From contig CAVTPD010000002.1 in the NCBI GenBank assembly GCA_963736575.1, positions 224,027 to 288,026 on the forward strand: a stretch of DNA of 64,000 nucleotides. Direction: 5' to 3'. This document shows, piece after piece, positions 27,368 through 37,378 of the stretch. The notes beneath the pieces are model-generated. The model did no database searches and was not told the DNA's origin. It saw nothing but the letters and a program-made list of their open reading frames with translations. Every line of letters begins with the position of its first letter. Position 1 is the stretch's first letter. This DNA is from CAVTPD01 sp963736575. Lineage in GTDB: Bacteria > Bacteroidota > Bacteroidia > Cytophagales > JAAEPT01. The position numbers and the translations under genes are program-made.

Positions 27368-29026
27368 ATGCTAAAAGAGCTTAAAATAAAGAATTACGCA
27401 CTTATTGAAGGATTAAACCTTCAACCATCTTCCCATTTTAACACCATAACTGGTGAAACAGGAGCGGGTAAATCCATTCTTTTGGGTGCTTTAGGTTTAC
27501 TTCTAGGCAACCGAGCCGATGTTAAAGTGCTTTCTAATGAGAATGAAAAATGTATTGTTGAAGGCACCTTTGCAGTTGGTGCTTATCAATTACAAGCCGT
27601 TTTCGAAGAATTTGACCTTGATTACGAACCAGATTGCATCATTAGAAGAGAAATTGCCCCTAATGGTAAATCAAGGGCTTTTATTAACGATTCCCCAACT
27701 ACTTTAGATGTTTTAAAAAACATTGGTAATCGCTTAGTAGACATCCATTCACAACACGAAAACTTGCTGATAAATAAGGACGAATACATTTTTAACATTA
27801 TTGATTCTTATGGTGAAATTATTACCGACCGAGAATCTTTTCAGGATACTCTAAAGGATTACAGAAAAGTTAAAAGGGCGTTAAAACTTTTAACAGATAA
27901 AAAAGAAGCGCTTTCTGAGGAACAAGATTACAAACAGTTTCTTTTTAAAGAATTAGAGACCTTAAGTCTTCAGCCTGGGGAATTAAAAATACTAGAAGAA
28001 AATTTAGAGAAAATTGACAATACAGAACTAATTAAATCCTCTTTAAACGCTGTTTCCGAAACCTTAGAAAATGATCAACTTTCGGTATTAACGGGTTTAA
28101 AAGATGCTTTACTTCAGTTAAAAAATATTTCTGATATTTCTGAAGAGTATAAAACTTTAATGGTGCGTTTAGAGAGTTGTTATATTGAATTGGAAGACAT
28201 AAACAAAGAAGCCCTTTCTTTAAACGAATACACCGATTACGACCAAGAAGAAGCTGAATTGTCTAAAACACGTTTTTCTGAAATACAAAATCTAATTAAG
28301 AAACATAATGCTTTAGACGAAGATGAACTGATTTCAATTACTGAAAAATTGAGTTCGGAAGTTTACGATCTTGAAAATATTGAATCTGATATTCAGGAAA
28401 AAGAAAAAGAGCTAAATCTATTAGAAACAGAACTGAACAGATTGGGCACTATTCTAACGGAAGCCCGAAAAGAAATTTGTTTTTTACTTCAACCCGAATT
28501 ACTAGACATTATACAGAATTTAGGTATGGAGCAAGCGGTTTTAGAGTTTAAACAAACTAATATTTCTGAACCCAACAGCTTTGGTTTTGATCAGTATGAA
28601 TTATTATTTTCTGCCAATAAAGGGGTTACTCCGCAACCAGTACAAAAGGTTGCCAGTGGTGGTGAATTTTCTAGATTAATGTTTGCTGTAAAATACATTT
28701 TAGCTCAAAAAACCAATTTACCTACTTTATTATTTGACGAAATTGATACTGGGGTTTCAGGAGAAATTGCTTTAAAGATGGGTAAGATGATGGCTAAAAT
28801 GGCCAAAGAACATCAAGTTATTACCATAACGCATTTACCACAAGTGGCGGCGCTAGGTGATAAACATTTCCATGTTTACAAAGACCATTCTGCAGATAAA
28901 ACCAAAAGTGTTATGCGTCCTTTATCTAAAGAAGAGCGTTTAATTGAATTGGCCCAAATGATTGGCGGCACCAATTATTCTGAAGCAGCACTAAAAAGCG
29001 CTACCGAATTAATGGAAAAACAATAA
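27368..29026 (+). CDS. recN: DNA repair protein RecN
   Basis: A 552-residue SMC-like ATPase for double-strand-break repair. Walker A GETGAGKS (29-36) follows the N-terminal LKELKIKNYALIEGL. A central coiled coil (about 150-370, rich in Glu/Leu/Lys) separates it from the signature VASGGEFSRLMFAVKYIL and Walker B LLFDEIDTGVSGEIA, then the ITHLPQVAALGDKHF switch. It is cotranscribed with birA (5 bp gap). The fabI gene downstream has its own promoter. Confidence 0.96.
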   Translation: MLKELKIKNYALIEGLNLQPSSHFNTITGETGAGKSILLGALGLLLGNRADVKVLSNENEKCIVEGTFAVGAYQLQAVFEEFDLDYEPDCIIRREIAPNGKSRAFINDSPTTLDVLKNIGNRLVDIHSQHENLLINKDEYIFNIIDSYGEIITDRESFQDTLKDYRKVKRALKLLTDKKEALSEEQDYKQFLFKELETLSLQPGELKILEENLEKIDNTELIKSSLNAVSETLENDQLSVLTGLKDALLQLKNISDISEEYKTLMVRLESCYIELEDINKEALSLNEYTDYDQEEAELSKTRFSEIQNLIKKHNALDEDELISITEKLSSEVYDLENIESDIQEKEKELNLLETELNRLGTILTEARKEICFLLQPELLDIIQNLGMEQAVLEFKQTNISEPNSFGFDQYELLFSANKGVTPQPVQKVASGGEFSRLMFAVKYILAQKTNLPTLLFDEIDTGVSGEIALKMGKMMAKMAKEHQVITITHLPQVAALGDKHFHVYKDHSADKTKSVMRPLSKEERLIELAQMIGGTNYSEAALKSATELMEKQ

Positions 29027-29093
29027 GGTATTTTAAATTTTAACTCACTAATTACATAATGCCTCAAATAGTACCGTCCATAGATAAAAGGAC

Positions 29094-29101
29094 TATATTT
29101 G
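29094..29101 (+). promoter_or_regulatory. Putative -7 box (TATATTTG) of fabI
   Basis: TATATTTG fits TAnnTTTG and lies 21 nt before the fabI ATG in the 96-bp gap after recN. Confidence 0.5.
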
Positions 29102-29122
29102 GGATTCTAAAAATTACAAAAC

Positions 29123-29935
29123 ATGGCTTATAATCTTTTAAAAGGAAAGAAAGGAATCATTTTTGGTGCATTAGACGAATCTTCAATAGCTTGGAAGGTT
29201 GCTAAAAAAGCACATGAAGAAGGTGCTGAATTTGTTCTTACCAACGCCCCTATTGCTTTAAGAATGGGAGCCATTAACCAATTAGCTGAGGAGACAAATG
29301 CAGAAATAATTCCTGCTGATGCTACTTCTATGGAAGACTTAGAGCATTTGATTGAAAAATCAATGGAAGTTTTAGGAGGTAAAATTGATTTTATTCTTCA
29401 CTCAATTGGCATGAGCCCTAATATTCGTAAAGGAAAAGCTTATACAGACTTGAATTACGACTGGTTTCATAAATCTTTAGACATCTCTGCGCTTTCTTAC
29501 CATAGAGTTATGAAAGTAGCTTATGACAAAGATGCCATGAATGACCACGGTTCTATCTTATGTCTTTCTTACATTGCTGCACAGCGTGTATTCCCAGACT
29601 ATACAGACATGGCAAATGCCAAAGCTTTATTAGAATCTATTACAAGAAGCTTTGGGTATGAGTTTGCCAAAAAAAATAAAGTAAGAGTTAACTCTATTTC
29701 ACAATCACCTACTGCTACTACAGCTGGTAAGGGTATTGCTGGCTTTAATGGTTTTATTGATTTTGCCGAAAAAATGTCTCCGTTAGGAAATGCTACTGCC
29801 GAAGATTGTGCTGATTATTGCATTACGCTTTTCTCTGACTTAACTAGAAAAGTTACCATGCAAAACTTAATGCACGATGGTGGTTTTAGCGCTACGGGTA
29901 TTACACCAGAGATTATTGCTCAAATGGAAAAATAA
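29123..29935 (+). CDS. fabI: Enoyl-[acyl-carrier-protein] reductase (NADH)
   Basis: A 270-residue short-chain dehydrogenase of the FabI type, catalysing the last reduction of each fatty-acid elongation round. It has the N-terminal nucleotide-binding segment KGIIFGALDESSIAWKVA, HSIGMSPN, and the active-site FabI spacing Tyr-x6-Lys in DYTDMANAKALLE, with DGGFSATGI at the C-terminus. It follows recN but has its own -7 box and a strong terminator, so it is probably monocistronic. Confidence 0.95.
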   Translation: MAYNLLKGKKGIIFGALDESSIAWKVAKKAHEEGAEFVLTNAPIALRMGAINQLAEETNAEIIPADATSMEDLEHLIEKSMEVLGGKIDFILHSIGMSPNIRKGKAYTDLNYDWFHKSLDISALSYHRVMKVAYDKDAMNDHGSILCLSYIAAQRVFPDYTDMANAKALLESITRSFGYEFAKKNKVRVNSISQSPTATTAGKGIAGFNGFIDFAEKMSPLGNATAEDCADYCITLFSDLTRKVTMQNLMHDGGFSATGITPEIIAQMEK

Positions 29936-29961
29936 GCTTTCAGACTGAAATCTAAAACATA

Positions 29962-29988
29962 AAAAAAGGGCTTTAAAAGCCCTTTTTT
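29962..29988. terminator. Bidirectional intrinsic terminator
   Basis: A symmetric hairpin built on GGGCTTT / AAAGCCC with A6 on the left and T6 on the right (29962-29988). It lies between the convergent fabI and the small lipoprotein gene. Confidence 0.85.
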
Positions 29989-29992
29989 ATTT

Positions 29993-30421
29993 TTAAGGAA
30001 GTATTAACTTCTTCAGTTCTTTTTTGTTATGTGAACTATCCTCTAAGGCAATGACTAACCATGTGCTGTCTCTGTAGAAATCAACATCTACATCGGTTAC
30101 AGTAAAGTTAGGGTATCCAAAACGGATGTTTTTCATAATCTGATCTGGAACAATCACAGATGGTAACTTTACATTAGCATGAATAACATGACCAGCCGAA
30201 TCCGAATGAACAATTATTTCGGTTTTTTTACCGGTATGAACATCTACTTCATACATATTTATTGAAGAATCGAAATGTGCGGTACTCATTTCATTCACCC
30301 AATCGTGCATACTTTGCGCAACAGGTAATGGAATACCAGACATGGTGTGCTGATTTTTTTTTGCATGTTCACATGAAAATAAAAAGCACAAACTAAAAAT
30401 ACTTAAGATGACAGATCTCAT
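29993..30421 (-). CDS. Small putative lipoprotein
   Basis: A 142-residue protein that I do not recognise. It has a clear lipoprotein signal, SLCFLFSCEHAKK (Cys17), followed by a short mature region with several beta-strand-like stretches (NMYEVDVHTGKKTEIIVH, YPNFTVTDVDVDFYRDSTWL). It lies 25 bp downstream of tamL and probably shares that transcript, which suggests an envelope role, but no function can be assigned from sequence. A shared terminator with fabI follows. Confidence 0.65.
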   Translation of the reverse strand: MRSVILSIFSLCFLFSCEHAKKNQHTMSGIPLPVAQSMHDWVNEMSTAHFDSSINMYEVDVHTGKKTEIIVHSDSAGHVIHANVKLPSVIVPDQIMKNIRFGYPNFTVTDVDVDFYRDSTWLVIALEDSSHNKKELKKLILP

Positions 30422-30446
30422 AATGAGTTGATTTTGAAACTATCTG

Positions 30447-32705
30447 TTAAAATGGATAACCTATAGCGAAATTCCAAACTATGTTTCTAGTAAATGAAGA
30501 AAAATCATCTATTCGGTTGTCTTTGCCTCCAATCCAGCCGGTTGGTCGCCTTAAAGCTAGCCCAACATCCAGACGTATAACTATATACTCAATGTTTACT
30601 CTAATCCCCGCACCCGTTCCTACGGCTAGTTGTTTATAAAATTCACTTCCTTTAAATACACCACCTGGCCTAGCTTCGTCATCATTCATTAACCAGATAT
30701 TTCCCGTTTCCAAAAACACGGCTCCTTCTAAAATTCTACTTAAATCGAACCTGTATTCTACATTAGCTTCTAAATGTATTTCGCCAGAATGCAATACAAA
30801 ATTGGTTCCACTATTATCTGTTTCAAAAGTACCTGGGCCAATAGTTCTTGGCAAAAAGGCTCTTAAACTGTACGGGCCACCAATGGAATACTGTTTAAAA
30901 TAAGGGATTTCTACAGAGTTACCATAAGGAATCCCAACGTAGCTTAGAAAACGCATAGCTAAGGCGTTTTTTCTATTTAAGACTAAACGAACAGATTCTT
31001 CAGATTCAAATTTGGTGTATTGAGAAAAAGGTACACCTAAAATTTCTTTGTTATTCTTACTGTGACCATTTTGATAAAATGCGTTCAAAACATTTCCCGA
31101 AAGGTCAAAACCTACTCGCCAATTCCAATAAGCCCTTCTTCTTAAGTTTTTATCCGTTTTAATGGTTATATAATAATTACCACCAACAATCATTCTATCT
31201 TCTAACGCAGTATAGACAGCAAAAGAACTATTTTCTATAGGATTGGTATCACCCTTATTATTTCTATAATTTATGTCTAGCACGGTTAATTCAAAAAGTA
31301 TTTTTCTGGCGTTTAACCAAGAATACATAATGGACGGACCAAAGCTTTGCGAGTTAAAATAAGGCGCATATCTATAAAACTGATAATTCAGTTTAAAATT
31401 AGTGTAAGGGACAAAATCTTCTTGATTATACTTAATCTTAAACGGTGTAACTAGTCTAGGCACTTGAAGTTCTACAGAAGCCCCCGCCGATAAAATGTGA
31501 CTTATGGAATAGTTTGAATACAATTGTTTTTCAAAGCCCAACTGCACGCTATAGATTAACCTTTCCCCACCATGGAAAGCATTTTTATTAGTAATACTAT
31601 TTTCTAGAATGGGTCCTAAAAAGCCATTGGATTTAGAAGAAAAAGTCAGTTTAGTTTCAAATCGCTTTGGCAAAGAAGACTTCATTATATGCGTTAAATT
31701 CAGCTCATTATTTAGAGAGTCCACAGATGTTAAACGTGTATCTACTAAAGAAAATACTCCTAATTGGCTATAATGACTGTTAGAATTATTTAGTTTTTTT
31801 CTGCTGTAAACATCGCCTGGTTTTAAATAAGCATAATCAAAAACCATATTCGGATTGTATCTATTATCGTATTGATAATAAATCCGTCCTTCACATTCTA
31901 CGCTATCTATAGGGGAGTTTGTCTTAACCCTGTCCGTATAAATAACAACCTCTTTAATGCTGTAATTATCCGAAATATTAACGGGTGAATTTTCTTTAAT
32001 CCCTAAACGTAAACTTACGTTATGGTCTCTACCAGAAGTATCTGCCTGAAAAAGTATATTTCTATTATCGAAATTATAAAACCCCCTGTTTTGAGCATAA
32101 TCCTCTATTTGCTTAAGCGTTTTGTCTAATAAATAATAACTAAAATAATCGCCCTCTAAGTACTTTAGAGAGTACTTTTTAAGTGTATCACCCAAAGCAT
32201 TATTAGGTAGATTAAAGCCAATAGAATCTACTTTGTATTGCCTATCTAGCTGAATATAATACTTGATTTCGGCCTTTTTCTTTTTTGGCTTTTTAACATA
32301 CTCATACCTAATTTGGGGATTAAAAAAACCTAACTTAACCGCTTCGCTTCTTAAATTAGCTACAATTTGATCTGCAAAGGAAGGATCAAATAAAACGGGT
32401 TTTTCCCCTACTTTATTTTTCAGATAAGCCTTTAACCCTTTTTCCTTGGTTACATGCGCGTATTTATTGTAAATCCATAAACGAATTGGCATTCCTAAAA
32501 TACGCCTATTGGTATTTGGGCCTAATTCACCCGATATTTCGCCTTCGTAATAACTCTTGTTTTTGGTTTTTTTATTAAACTTTGCTTCTAGAGAATGACC
32601 GGTGTATAGATAAGAACCTTCGGGAATAGTTTTAGTTGCTGAACAAGAAAACAGTATAATGGCTGCCAGTAAAAAAACAACATGTCTTGTGAAATGTAAT
32701 ATCAT
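30447..32705 (-). CDS. tamL: TamL: lipoprotein TamA/BamA-family outer-membrane protein
   Basis: A 752-residue Omp85-family protein. Unlike proteobacterial TamA it starts with a lipoprotein signal (IILFSCSATKTIPEG, Cys21), as in the TamL proteins of Bacteroidota. POTRA-like segments (about 100-330) precede a beta-barrel (about 350-752) with the Omp85 region GGPYSLRAFLPR (an RxF/L motif on loop 6) and a C-terminal strand VWNFAIGYPF ending in Phe. Together with TamB it forms the translocation and assembly module linking the inner and outer membranes. It overlaps tamB by 4 bp, so it is translationally coupled. Confidence 0.88.
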   Translation of the reverse strand: MILHFTRHVVFLLAAIILFSCSATKTIPEGSYLYTGHSLEAKFNKKTKNKSYYEGEISGELGPNTNRRILGMPIRLWIYNKYAHVTKEKGLKAYLKNKVGEKPVLFDPSFADQIVANLRSEAVKLGFFNPQIRYEYVKKPKKKKAEIKYYIQLDRQYKVDSIGFNLPNNALGDTLKKYSLKYLEGDYFSYYLLDKTLKQIEDYAQNRGFYNFDNRNILFQADTSGRDHNVSLRLGIKENSPVNISDNYSIKEVVIYTDRVKTNSPIDSVECEGRIYYQYDNRYNPNMVFDYAYLKPGDVYSRKKLNNSNSHYSQLGVFSLVDTRLTSVDSLNNELNLTHIMKSSLPKRFETKLTFSSKSNGFLGPILENSITNKNAFHGGERLIYSVQLGFEKQLYSNYSISHILSAGASVELQVPRLVTPFKIKYNQEDFVPYTNFKLNYQFYRYAPYFNSQSFGPSIMYSWLNARKILFELTVLDINYRNNKGDTNPIENSSFAVYTALEDRMIVGGNYYITIKTDKNLRRRAYWNWRVGFDLSGNVLNAFYQNGHSKNNKEILGVPFSQYTKFESEESVRLVLNRKNALAMRFLSYVGIPYGNSVEIPYFKQYSIGGPYSLRAFLPRTIGPGTFETDNSGTNFVLHSGEIHLEANVEYRFDLSRILEGAVFLETGNIWLMNDDEARPGGVFKGSEFYKQLAVGTGAGIRVNIEYIVIRLDVGLALRRPTGWIGGKDNRIDDFSSFTRNIVWNFAIGYPF

Positions 32706-35700
32706 TTCTTTTTACCTCCCTTCTCTTCTTCAATTATTTCTTCTTCATCTTGCTCATCCTTATTTTCCACTTTCTTTTTAGAATCAATTGGCTTAAGTAA
32801 TTGATCTATAGTTTCATAATCTTTGTTATATATAATAGAAACACCATTATCTATAATTTTTTCCCCTAAATAACTTCGGTCATTTTTAGTATAAAACTGA
32901 AGCCTTAATCTACCATCTTCTGTTAGAGAGATATCTACACTGGCATTTCTAACATAATCACTACCCGACTGTGATTGACTATTATTAGCAGAATACTCTA
33001 CCCCTCCGCCCACTTCTAAGGTAATACGGTCACTAAACAATTGTTTTTTAACACTTACCCCTACATTAGATTGTTGGTATTCTTGGCCAGCAGCATTGGT
33101 TTTCTGCCCTGTTCCAATATCCCAGTTAATGTCTACATCTTTTATGTATTTTTTAGACACCTTATTTAGTTGGGATGAAAGCATTTGGCTTAAATTAGAA
33201 AAAGGATTTACGCCACCTCCCCCACTTGTTCTAGAGTCTGGAGAAGAAAAACTATTGAACAAAAGAAGAGAAAATACTTGCTGATTCATTAATTCGGTTC
33301 TAGAATTTATTTCACGTATTTTTTGCTCAACCAACATTCTTGGTGCATTATCTTTATCTATGTAAGCAATTGCAAAACTCATTTTAGGCTCTTCCAACGT
33401 TCCCTTAAAAAATATTTTCAACAAGAATTTTTTAGATTCTTTATATAAAACTTCCGAAGCGGTGCCTTGTACTTCAGCCGAGACTAAAGGATAAGGCGAA
33501 GTTTCAACCTCGTATTCTGCCTCTAGATTTAAACGCGGGTTTTCAATATCTCCCGTCCAGGTAATGTCACTCCCTTGGCTTAAGTTTAACCTTCTACTGG
33601 CAATACCATAAAACGTCATTTTATATTGACCACTATTTACGGTAAGCTTTCCTTTCATTTCTGGGCGCTGATTAGGCTTAGCACGAATCATTAATTTTCC
33701 GCCCCCCTCAATATCTAATTTATCGCCCGAAATAGGGTCTATTAAAATATTCAGCTTTGTTTTTTCATAGATCTTAATTTTAGAAGTTAGATCTATTCCA
33801 TAAAAAGCAATTTTTGTTGTGTCTATCTCTTGTTCTTTTACAACTGTAGTATCATTAAAATCCACAAACTGAACCACATTGTCATAACCAGAATTAACTG
33901 AGATAACATTTTGGGGAACTCTATAATATAAATCTGTTCCTTCTAAAATATTAAAATCTACATCTAGTTTAGGTATTTCATAGTTTCCTGTAAGATGAAT
34001 ATTACTAGATATTAATGCTTTTCCGTAATAATCTAATGGGCTTTCACGGGTAGAATTAACAGCGTAAAAATCGTCCATAGTTAAACGTAAATCAAAAGCT
34101 TCTTTCTTTTGCCTGTCTAAAAACACATAGCCATTCAGTTTTGCAGGATTACCTAATGAATCTGTGATTTCTAGATGATTAAAAGCTAGTTTTTCGTTTT
34201 CAACTTCAATTCTTCCCCCTGGAATTAAATATTTATTTGCCACAACGGGGATAAATACTGCCATATCATTGAATTGTAGATAACCTGTTGCATCTGGCAA
34301 CAACGCTTCTTTATTTTTGATTTTTATATCTCCCGAAATGTAACCTTCAACATTTTTAGCATAGCTTTCATACAAGGTTTCAAAATCTGAAGGATAGAAA
34401 TGATCTAATAAAACACGTCCATTGTATGAAGAAATTGTATCGGCCTTATATAGTAATTCTACATAGGCCCTTAATAAAGATTTTTTGTTTTTGTACTTAA
34501 GCTCTGCAAAATGCTTTTCGCCTAATTCACCTTTAGCATTTACAAAAAACTGACCTGCATCTGCACTAATAAACGTATTTTCAGAAAAATCTAAATCTAC
34601 CCAATACTTCCGTTTATCAAAGTTATAACCAAGATCACCGCCAATGGTAGAAGATGGTGTGTCTACCGGAAATACATGGTGGGATTTAGCTTCAACAAAA
34701 GCCATGGATAAAGCAGTGTCGGTATCAAACACAATTTTTTCATTTTTATGCGCTAATACTACCCTTTTATTATCGTTCTCTTGTAGAGCTTCCCATTCAA
34801 TATAATTCAATAAAAAAAGTGGGTTTAGTTTAATATTTTTATCAATATACTGCCCACCAATGTTATACCTTATCTTATTATTCTTATCTGTATTTTTGAA
34901 ATTTAGACTGGCCATTTCCTTACCAATTCTACCCTCTAGAGCCAACTGACTAGTTTTTAAGGAATCACCAATAAAAACATCTGCAATATCGAAACTGTAT
35001 TCAACTAACGAATCGGTGGAATACGCTTTTACTTCGGCATTAAAAATCTGGACGCTAGACCTTTTAAAATAAGGCATAGATAAAAGAACCGTTAAAGAAT
35101 CTGGGTCTCCTTGATAAGCCACATAAAAAGAATCTAATTCTAAAGAGTCTATAGCACTAGAGAAAGAAGCAGCCAAAGAGTTTATCTGTTTAAATTTCAG
35201 TTTAAAAGAAATGCTATCACCCGCTACATCTACCGTGTCTGAATGCCAAATTTTGTTGTAAACACTTTCTCCATAATAAGCAATAGAATCGTACGGAAGG
35301 GAAGCATTTAAGTGCGCCGTAACATATTCTCCGTCTAGAATTACATCCGATGATTGGGGAAACAAATTAAAATATGCCGTAGTGCTTTTAATATCTTGTC
35401 CATTACCATTGTAGCAAACAAATAGTTGGTTAATATCAAAAGCTGCCCTTATAGAGTCTGAATCTTTGGTGATGATTACCGTAAAATCACCTTTTAAAAA
35501 CAAGGTATCTTCCTGTTGCAAACAGGCATGACTATCAAATTCATTAATGCTTAGATCTGCATCTAAATGCATAGAAGTACTGTCTGTTTGCTTATAATGG
35601 GCATCTGCTATTAAATCAACACCTTTTCCTTTAGTAAAAACAAAAGCATTCATATCATCTAGCTTACCTCTTACTTCTGCCACTAAAGTATCTAAAGAAT

Positions 35701-37330
35701 ACCTATCATAAACAAGGTCATAAATTTCGGCTTTAGCATTTAAACGCAAACTGTCTGGTACCAATGGTTTGTATGCTTTTCCGTTTACTTTTATTTGAGC
35801 TACCGAAAATTTAGTAGTATCTCCCAAAAGCCATTTTAGAGTTAATTGTTTAGATTGGGCGTTTAAAATAACAGAATCGGTATTAAAATTTACATTTCCA
35901 TAAAATAGAGTGCTATCTGCTTTAGCATTAAATTGAGTTGCAAAATCCATGGGATAACCGTCTAAATCTGTTAGTGTTAATCCCATTCTAGAAGGTAAAG
36001 GAACACTTTCCTCTAAAAATATTCTTAGATCTTTTTCTTGTGCCGAAAAAGCCAAGTTCTTCAACTGTAAATAATAGCTCTCCCAATCGTAGTTTTCAGC
36101 TTTAATTTTACCGTTCAATTTTAAATTAGCAGAATGGTTAACCCAAACATTTAAACTGTCTATTTGGTGGTTGCCTTTTTCAGACTGAACTTGAATGCCT
36201 GCTTCTAACAAATCAATCTTAGACAAATACTCGTTCTGAAAATTGGCCATTTCCATCACAAACTTTGGCTCTACTTTAGTTTGCAACTGTAATTGTATTT
36301 TTTCTGCCAGAAGTGGGTTTTCAAAAAATATAGAATCGGACAAAAACGAAACAAACGCATTGGCTTTAACTTCATTTTTTCCATAAGAAACCAACAGTTC
36401 TTTAACATCAATGGACTTGTCTTTTTTCCAATAGGCATCTAAACGGATGGTGTCAGTGGCGTATTCCTTCCAACGAAATGGTGATACTTGGGCTTTAGCT
36501 ATAAGATCTCCGTCATCATAACCACTTTCTTGTGCTAATAAATAAAGACTGTCTATTTGGTAATTAGCGGTATCTAAATTCAGTTTAAAAAAAGGAATGT
36601 TAAACCGGAAATCATTTCCCACATAAGAATTATGTTCTACATCAACACGTACATTTTCACCTTCTATATCTTTTAGGTTCCCATCTAAATACAAATCATC
36701 TAAACGGAAATCAGACATTGTTTCAGAAATGGCTAATTTTTCAATTCCAAAAAAGACGCGGTCTAAATCAATTCTACCCGCAGCAATAGAAATGGTACCA
36801 ATATGATTTTCAGTCTTCATTTCCAAGGACTGATCATGGTATAAAACGTAAGAATTATTTATGGAAACAATGGCGCCGCTTAAATCAATTGCCATTCCAG
36901 AACTAGTAGTATCTGTTTTTTCACTAGCAAAGGCGTCTATAAAATATTGAAAGTTAAAAACCTCATTAGAGTCTCTTACAATTTTAATAGTTGCATTATC
37001 TACCCTTAAATATTTTGGATTAAAAGAAGAATACAACAAAGAATGAAGATTCATATCAAAAGCCAAATGAGGAATTAAACCCAAGGTATCTCCATTTGGA
37101 GAGGCAGCAAAAACAGAATCTACCTCTAGTGTATGATCTTGTAATAGGGTAAAATGCCTTATATAAATTTTTTCTCCGGTTTTTTCAGAAAGAATTGTTG
37201 AGGCCTTATTGCAAATAAAATTATTCACTTTTTTGTGGTTAATGGTAAATACCAGAAGAACCACAATAAGAAGTAGCAAGGCCAATAAGCCAAGAAAGAA
37301 CTTTAATATGTATTTTAAGACTTTACGCAC
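32702..37330 (-). CDS. tamB: TamB: translocation/assembly module inner-membrane protein
   Basis: A 1,542-residue AsmA-like/TamB protein spanning the periplasm. One N-terminal transmembrane helix (about 9-29), then a very long run of beta-rich repeats forming the presumed hydrophobic groove, and a C-terminal DUF490/TamB domain (about 1040-1480). It ends with a charged low-complexity tail (EEEIIEEEKGGKKK). It is likely involved in outer-membrane protein or lipid transfer with TamL. The start codon is GTG at 37328-37330, since it gives the right membrane anchor, with a TACTTTTG box 7 nt upstream. Confidence 0.88.
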   Translation of the reverse strand: MRKVLKYILKFFLGLLALLLLIVVLLVFTINHKKVNNFICNKASTILSEKTGEKIYIRHFTLLQDHTLEVDSVFAASPNGDTLGLIPHLAFDMNLHSLLYSSFNPKYLRVDNATIKIVRDSNEVFNFQYFIDAFASEKTDTTSSGMAIDLSGAIVSINNSYVLYHDQSLEMKTENHIGTISIAAGRIDLDRVFFGIEKLAISETMSDFRLDDLYLDGNLKDIEGENVRVDVEHNSYVGNDFRFNIPFFKLNLDTANYQIDSLYLLAQESGYDDGDLIAKAQVSPFRWKEYATDTIRLDAYWKKDKSIDVKELLVSYGKNEVKANAFVSFLSDSIFFENPLLAEKIQLQLQTKVEPKFVMEMANFQNEYLSKIDLLEAGIQVQSEKGNHQIDSLNVWVNHSANLKLNGKIKAENYDWESYYLQLKNLAFSAQEKDLRIFLEESVPLPSRMGLTLTDLDGYPMDFATQFNAKADSTLFYGNVNFNTDSVILNAQSKQLTLKWLLGDTTKFSVAQIKVNGKAYKPLVPDSLRLNAKAEIYDLVYDRYSLDTLVAEVRGKLDDMNAFVFTKGKGVDLIADAHYKQTDSTSMHLDADLSINEFDSHACLQQEDTLFLKGDFTVIITKDSDSIRAAFDINQLFVCYNGNGQDIKSTTAYFNLFPQSSDVILDGEYVTAHLNASLPYDSIAYYGESVYNKIWHSDTVDVAGDSISFKLKFKQINSLAASFSSAIDSLELDSFYVAYQGDPDSLTVLLSMPYFKRSSVQIFNAEVKAYSTDSLVEYSFDIADVFIGDSLKTSQLALEGRIGKEMASLNFKNTDKNNKIRYNIGGQYIDKNIKLNPLFLLNYIEWEALQENDNKRVVLAHKNEKIVFDTDTALSMAFVEAKSHHVFPVDTPSSTIGGDLGYNFDKRKYWVDLDFSENTFISADAGQFFVNAKGELGEKHFAELKYKNKKSLLRAYVELLYKADTISSYNGRVLLDHFYPSDFETLYESYAKNVEGYISGDIKIKNKEALLPDATGYLQFNDMAVFIPVVANKYLIPGGRIEVENEKLAFNHLEITDSLGNPAKLNGYVFLDRQKKEAFDLRLTMDDFYAVNSTRESPLDYYGKALISSNIHLTGNYEIPKLDVDFNILEGTDLYYRVPQNVISVNSGYDNVVQFVDFNDTTVVKEQEIDTTKIAFYGIDLTSKIKIYEKTKLNILIDPISGDKLDIEGGGKLMIRAKPNQRPEMKGKLTVNSGQYKMTFYGIASRRLNLSQGSDITWTGDIENPRLNLEAEYEVETSPYPLVSAEVQGTASEVLYKESKKFLLKIFFKGTLEEPKMSFAIAYIDKDNAPRMLVEQKIREINSRTELMNQQVFSLLLFNSFSSPDSRTSGGGGVNPFSNLSQMLSSQLNKVSKKYIKDVDINWDIGTGQKTNAAGQEYQQSNVGVSVKKQLFSDRITLEVGGGVEYSANNSQSQSGSDYVRNASVDISLTEDGRLRLQFYTKNDRSYLGEKIIDNGVSIIYNKDYETIDQLLKPIDSKKKVENKDEQDEEEIIEEEKGGKKK

Positions 37331-37337
37331 TAAGGGT

Positions 37338-37345
37338 CAAAAGTA
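37338..37345 (-). promoter_or_regulatory. Putative -7 box (TACTTTTG) of tamB
   Basis: TACTTTTG on the minus strand fits TAnnTTTG and ends 7 nt before the GTG start, again predicting almost no leader. It shares a 48-bp gap with the divergent peroxidase promoter. Confidence 0.5.
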
Positions 37346-37366
37346 CACCGATTGAATCATATTTAG

Positions 37367-37374
37367 TACATTTG
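37367..37374 (+). promoter_or_regulatory. Putative -7 box (TACATTTG) of the cytochrome c peroxidase gene
   Basis: TACATTTG fits TAnnTTTG and ends 4 nt before the ATG at 37379, placing the predicted transcription start on or next to the start codon. Confidence 0.5.
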
Positions 37375-37378
37375 CACT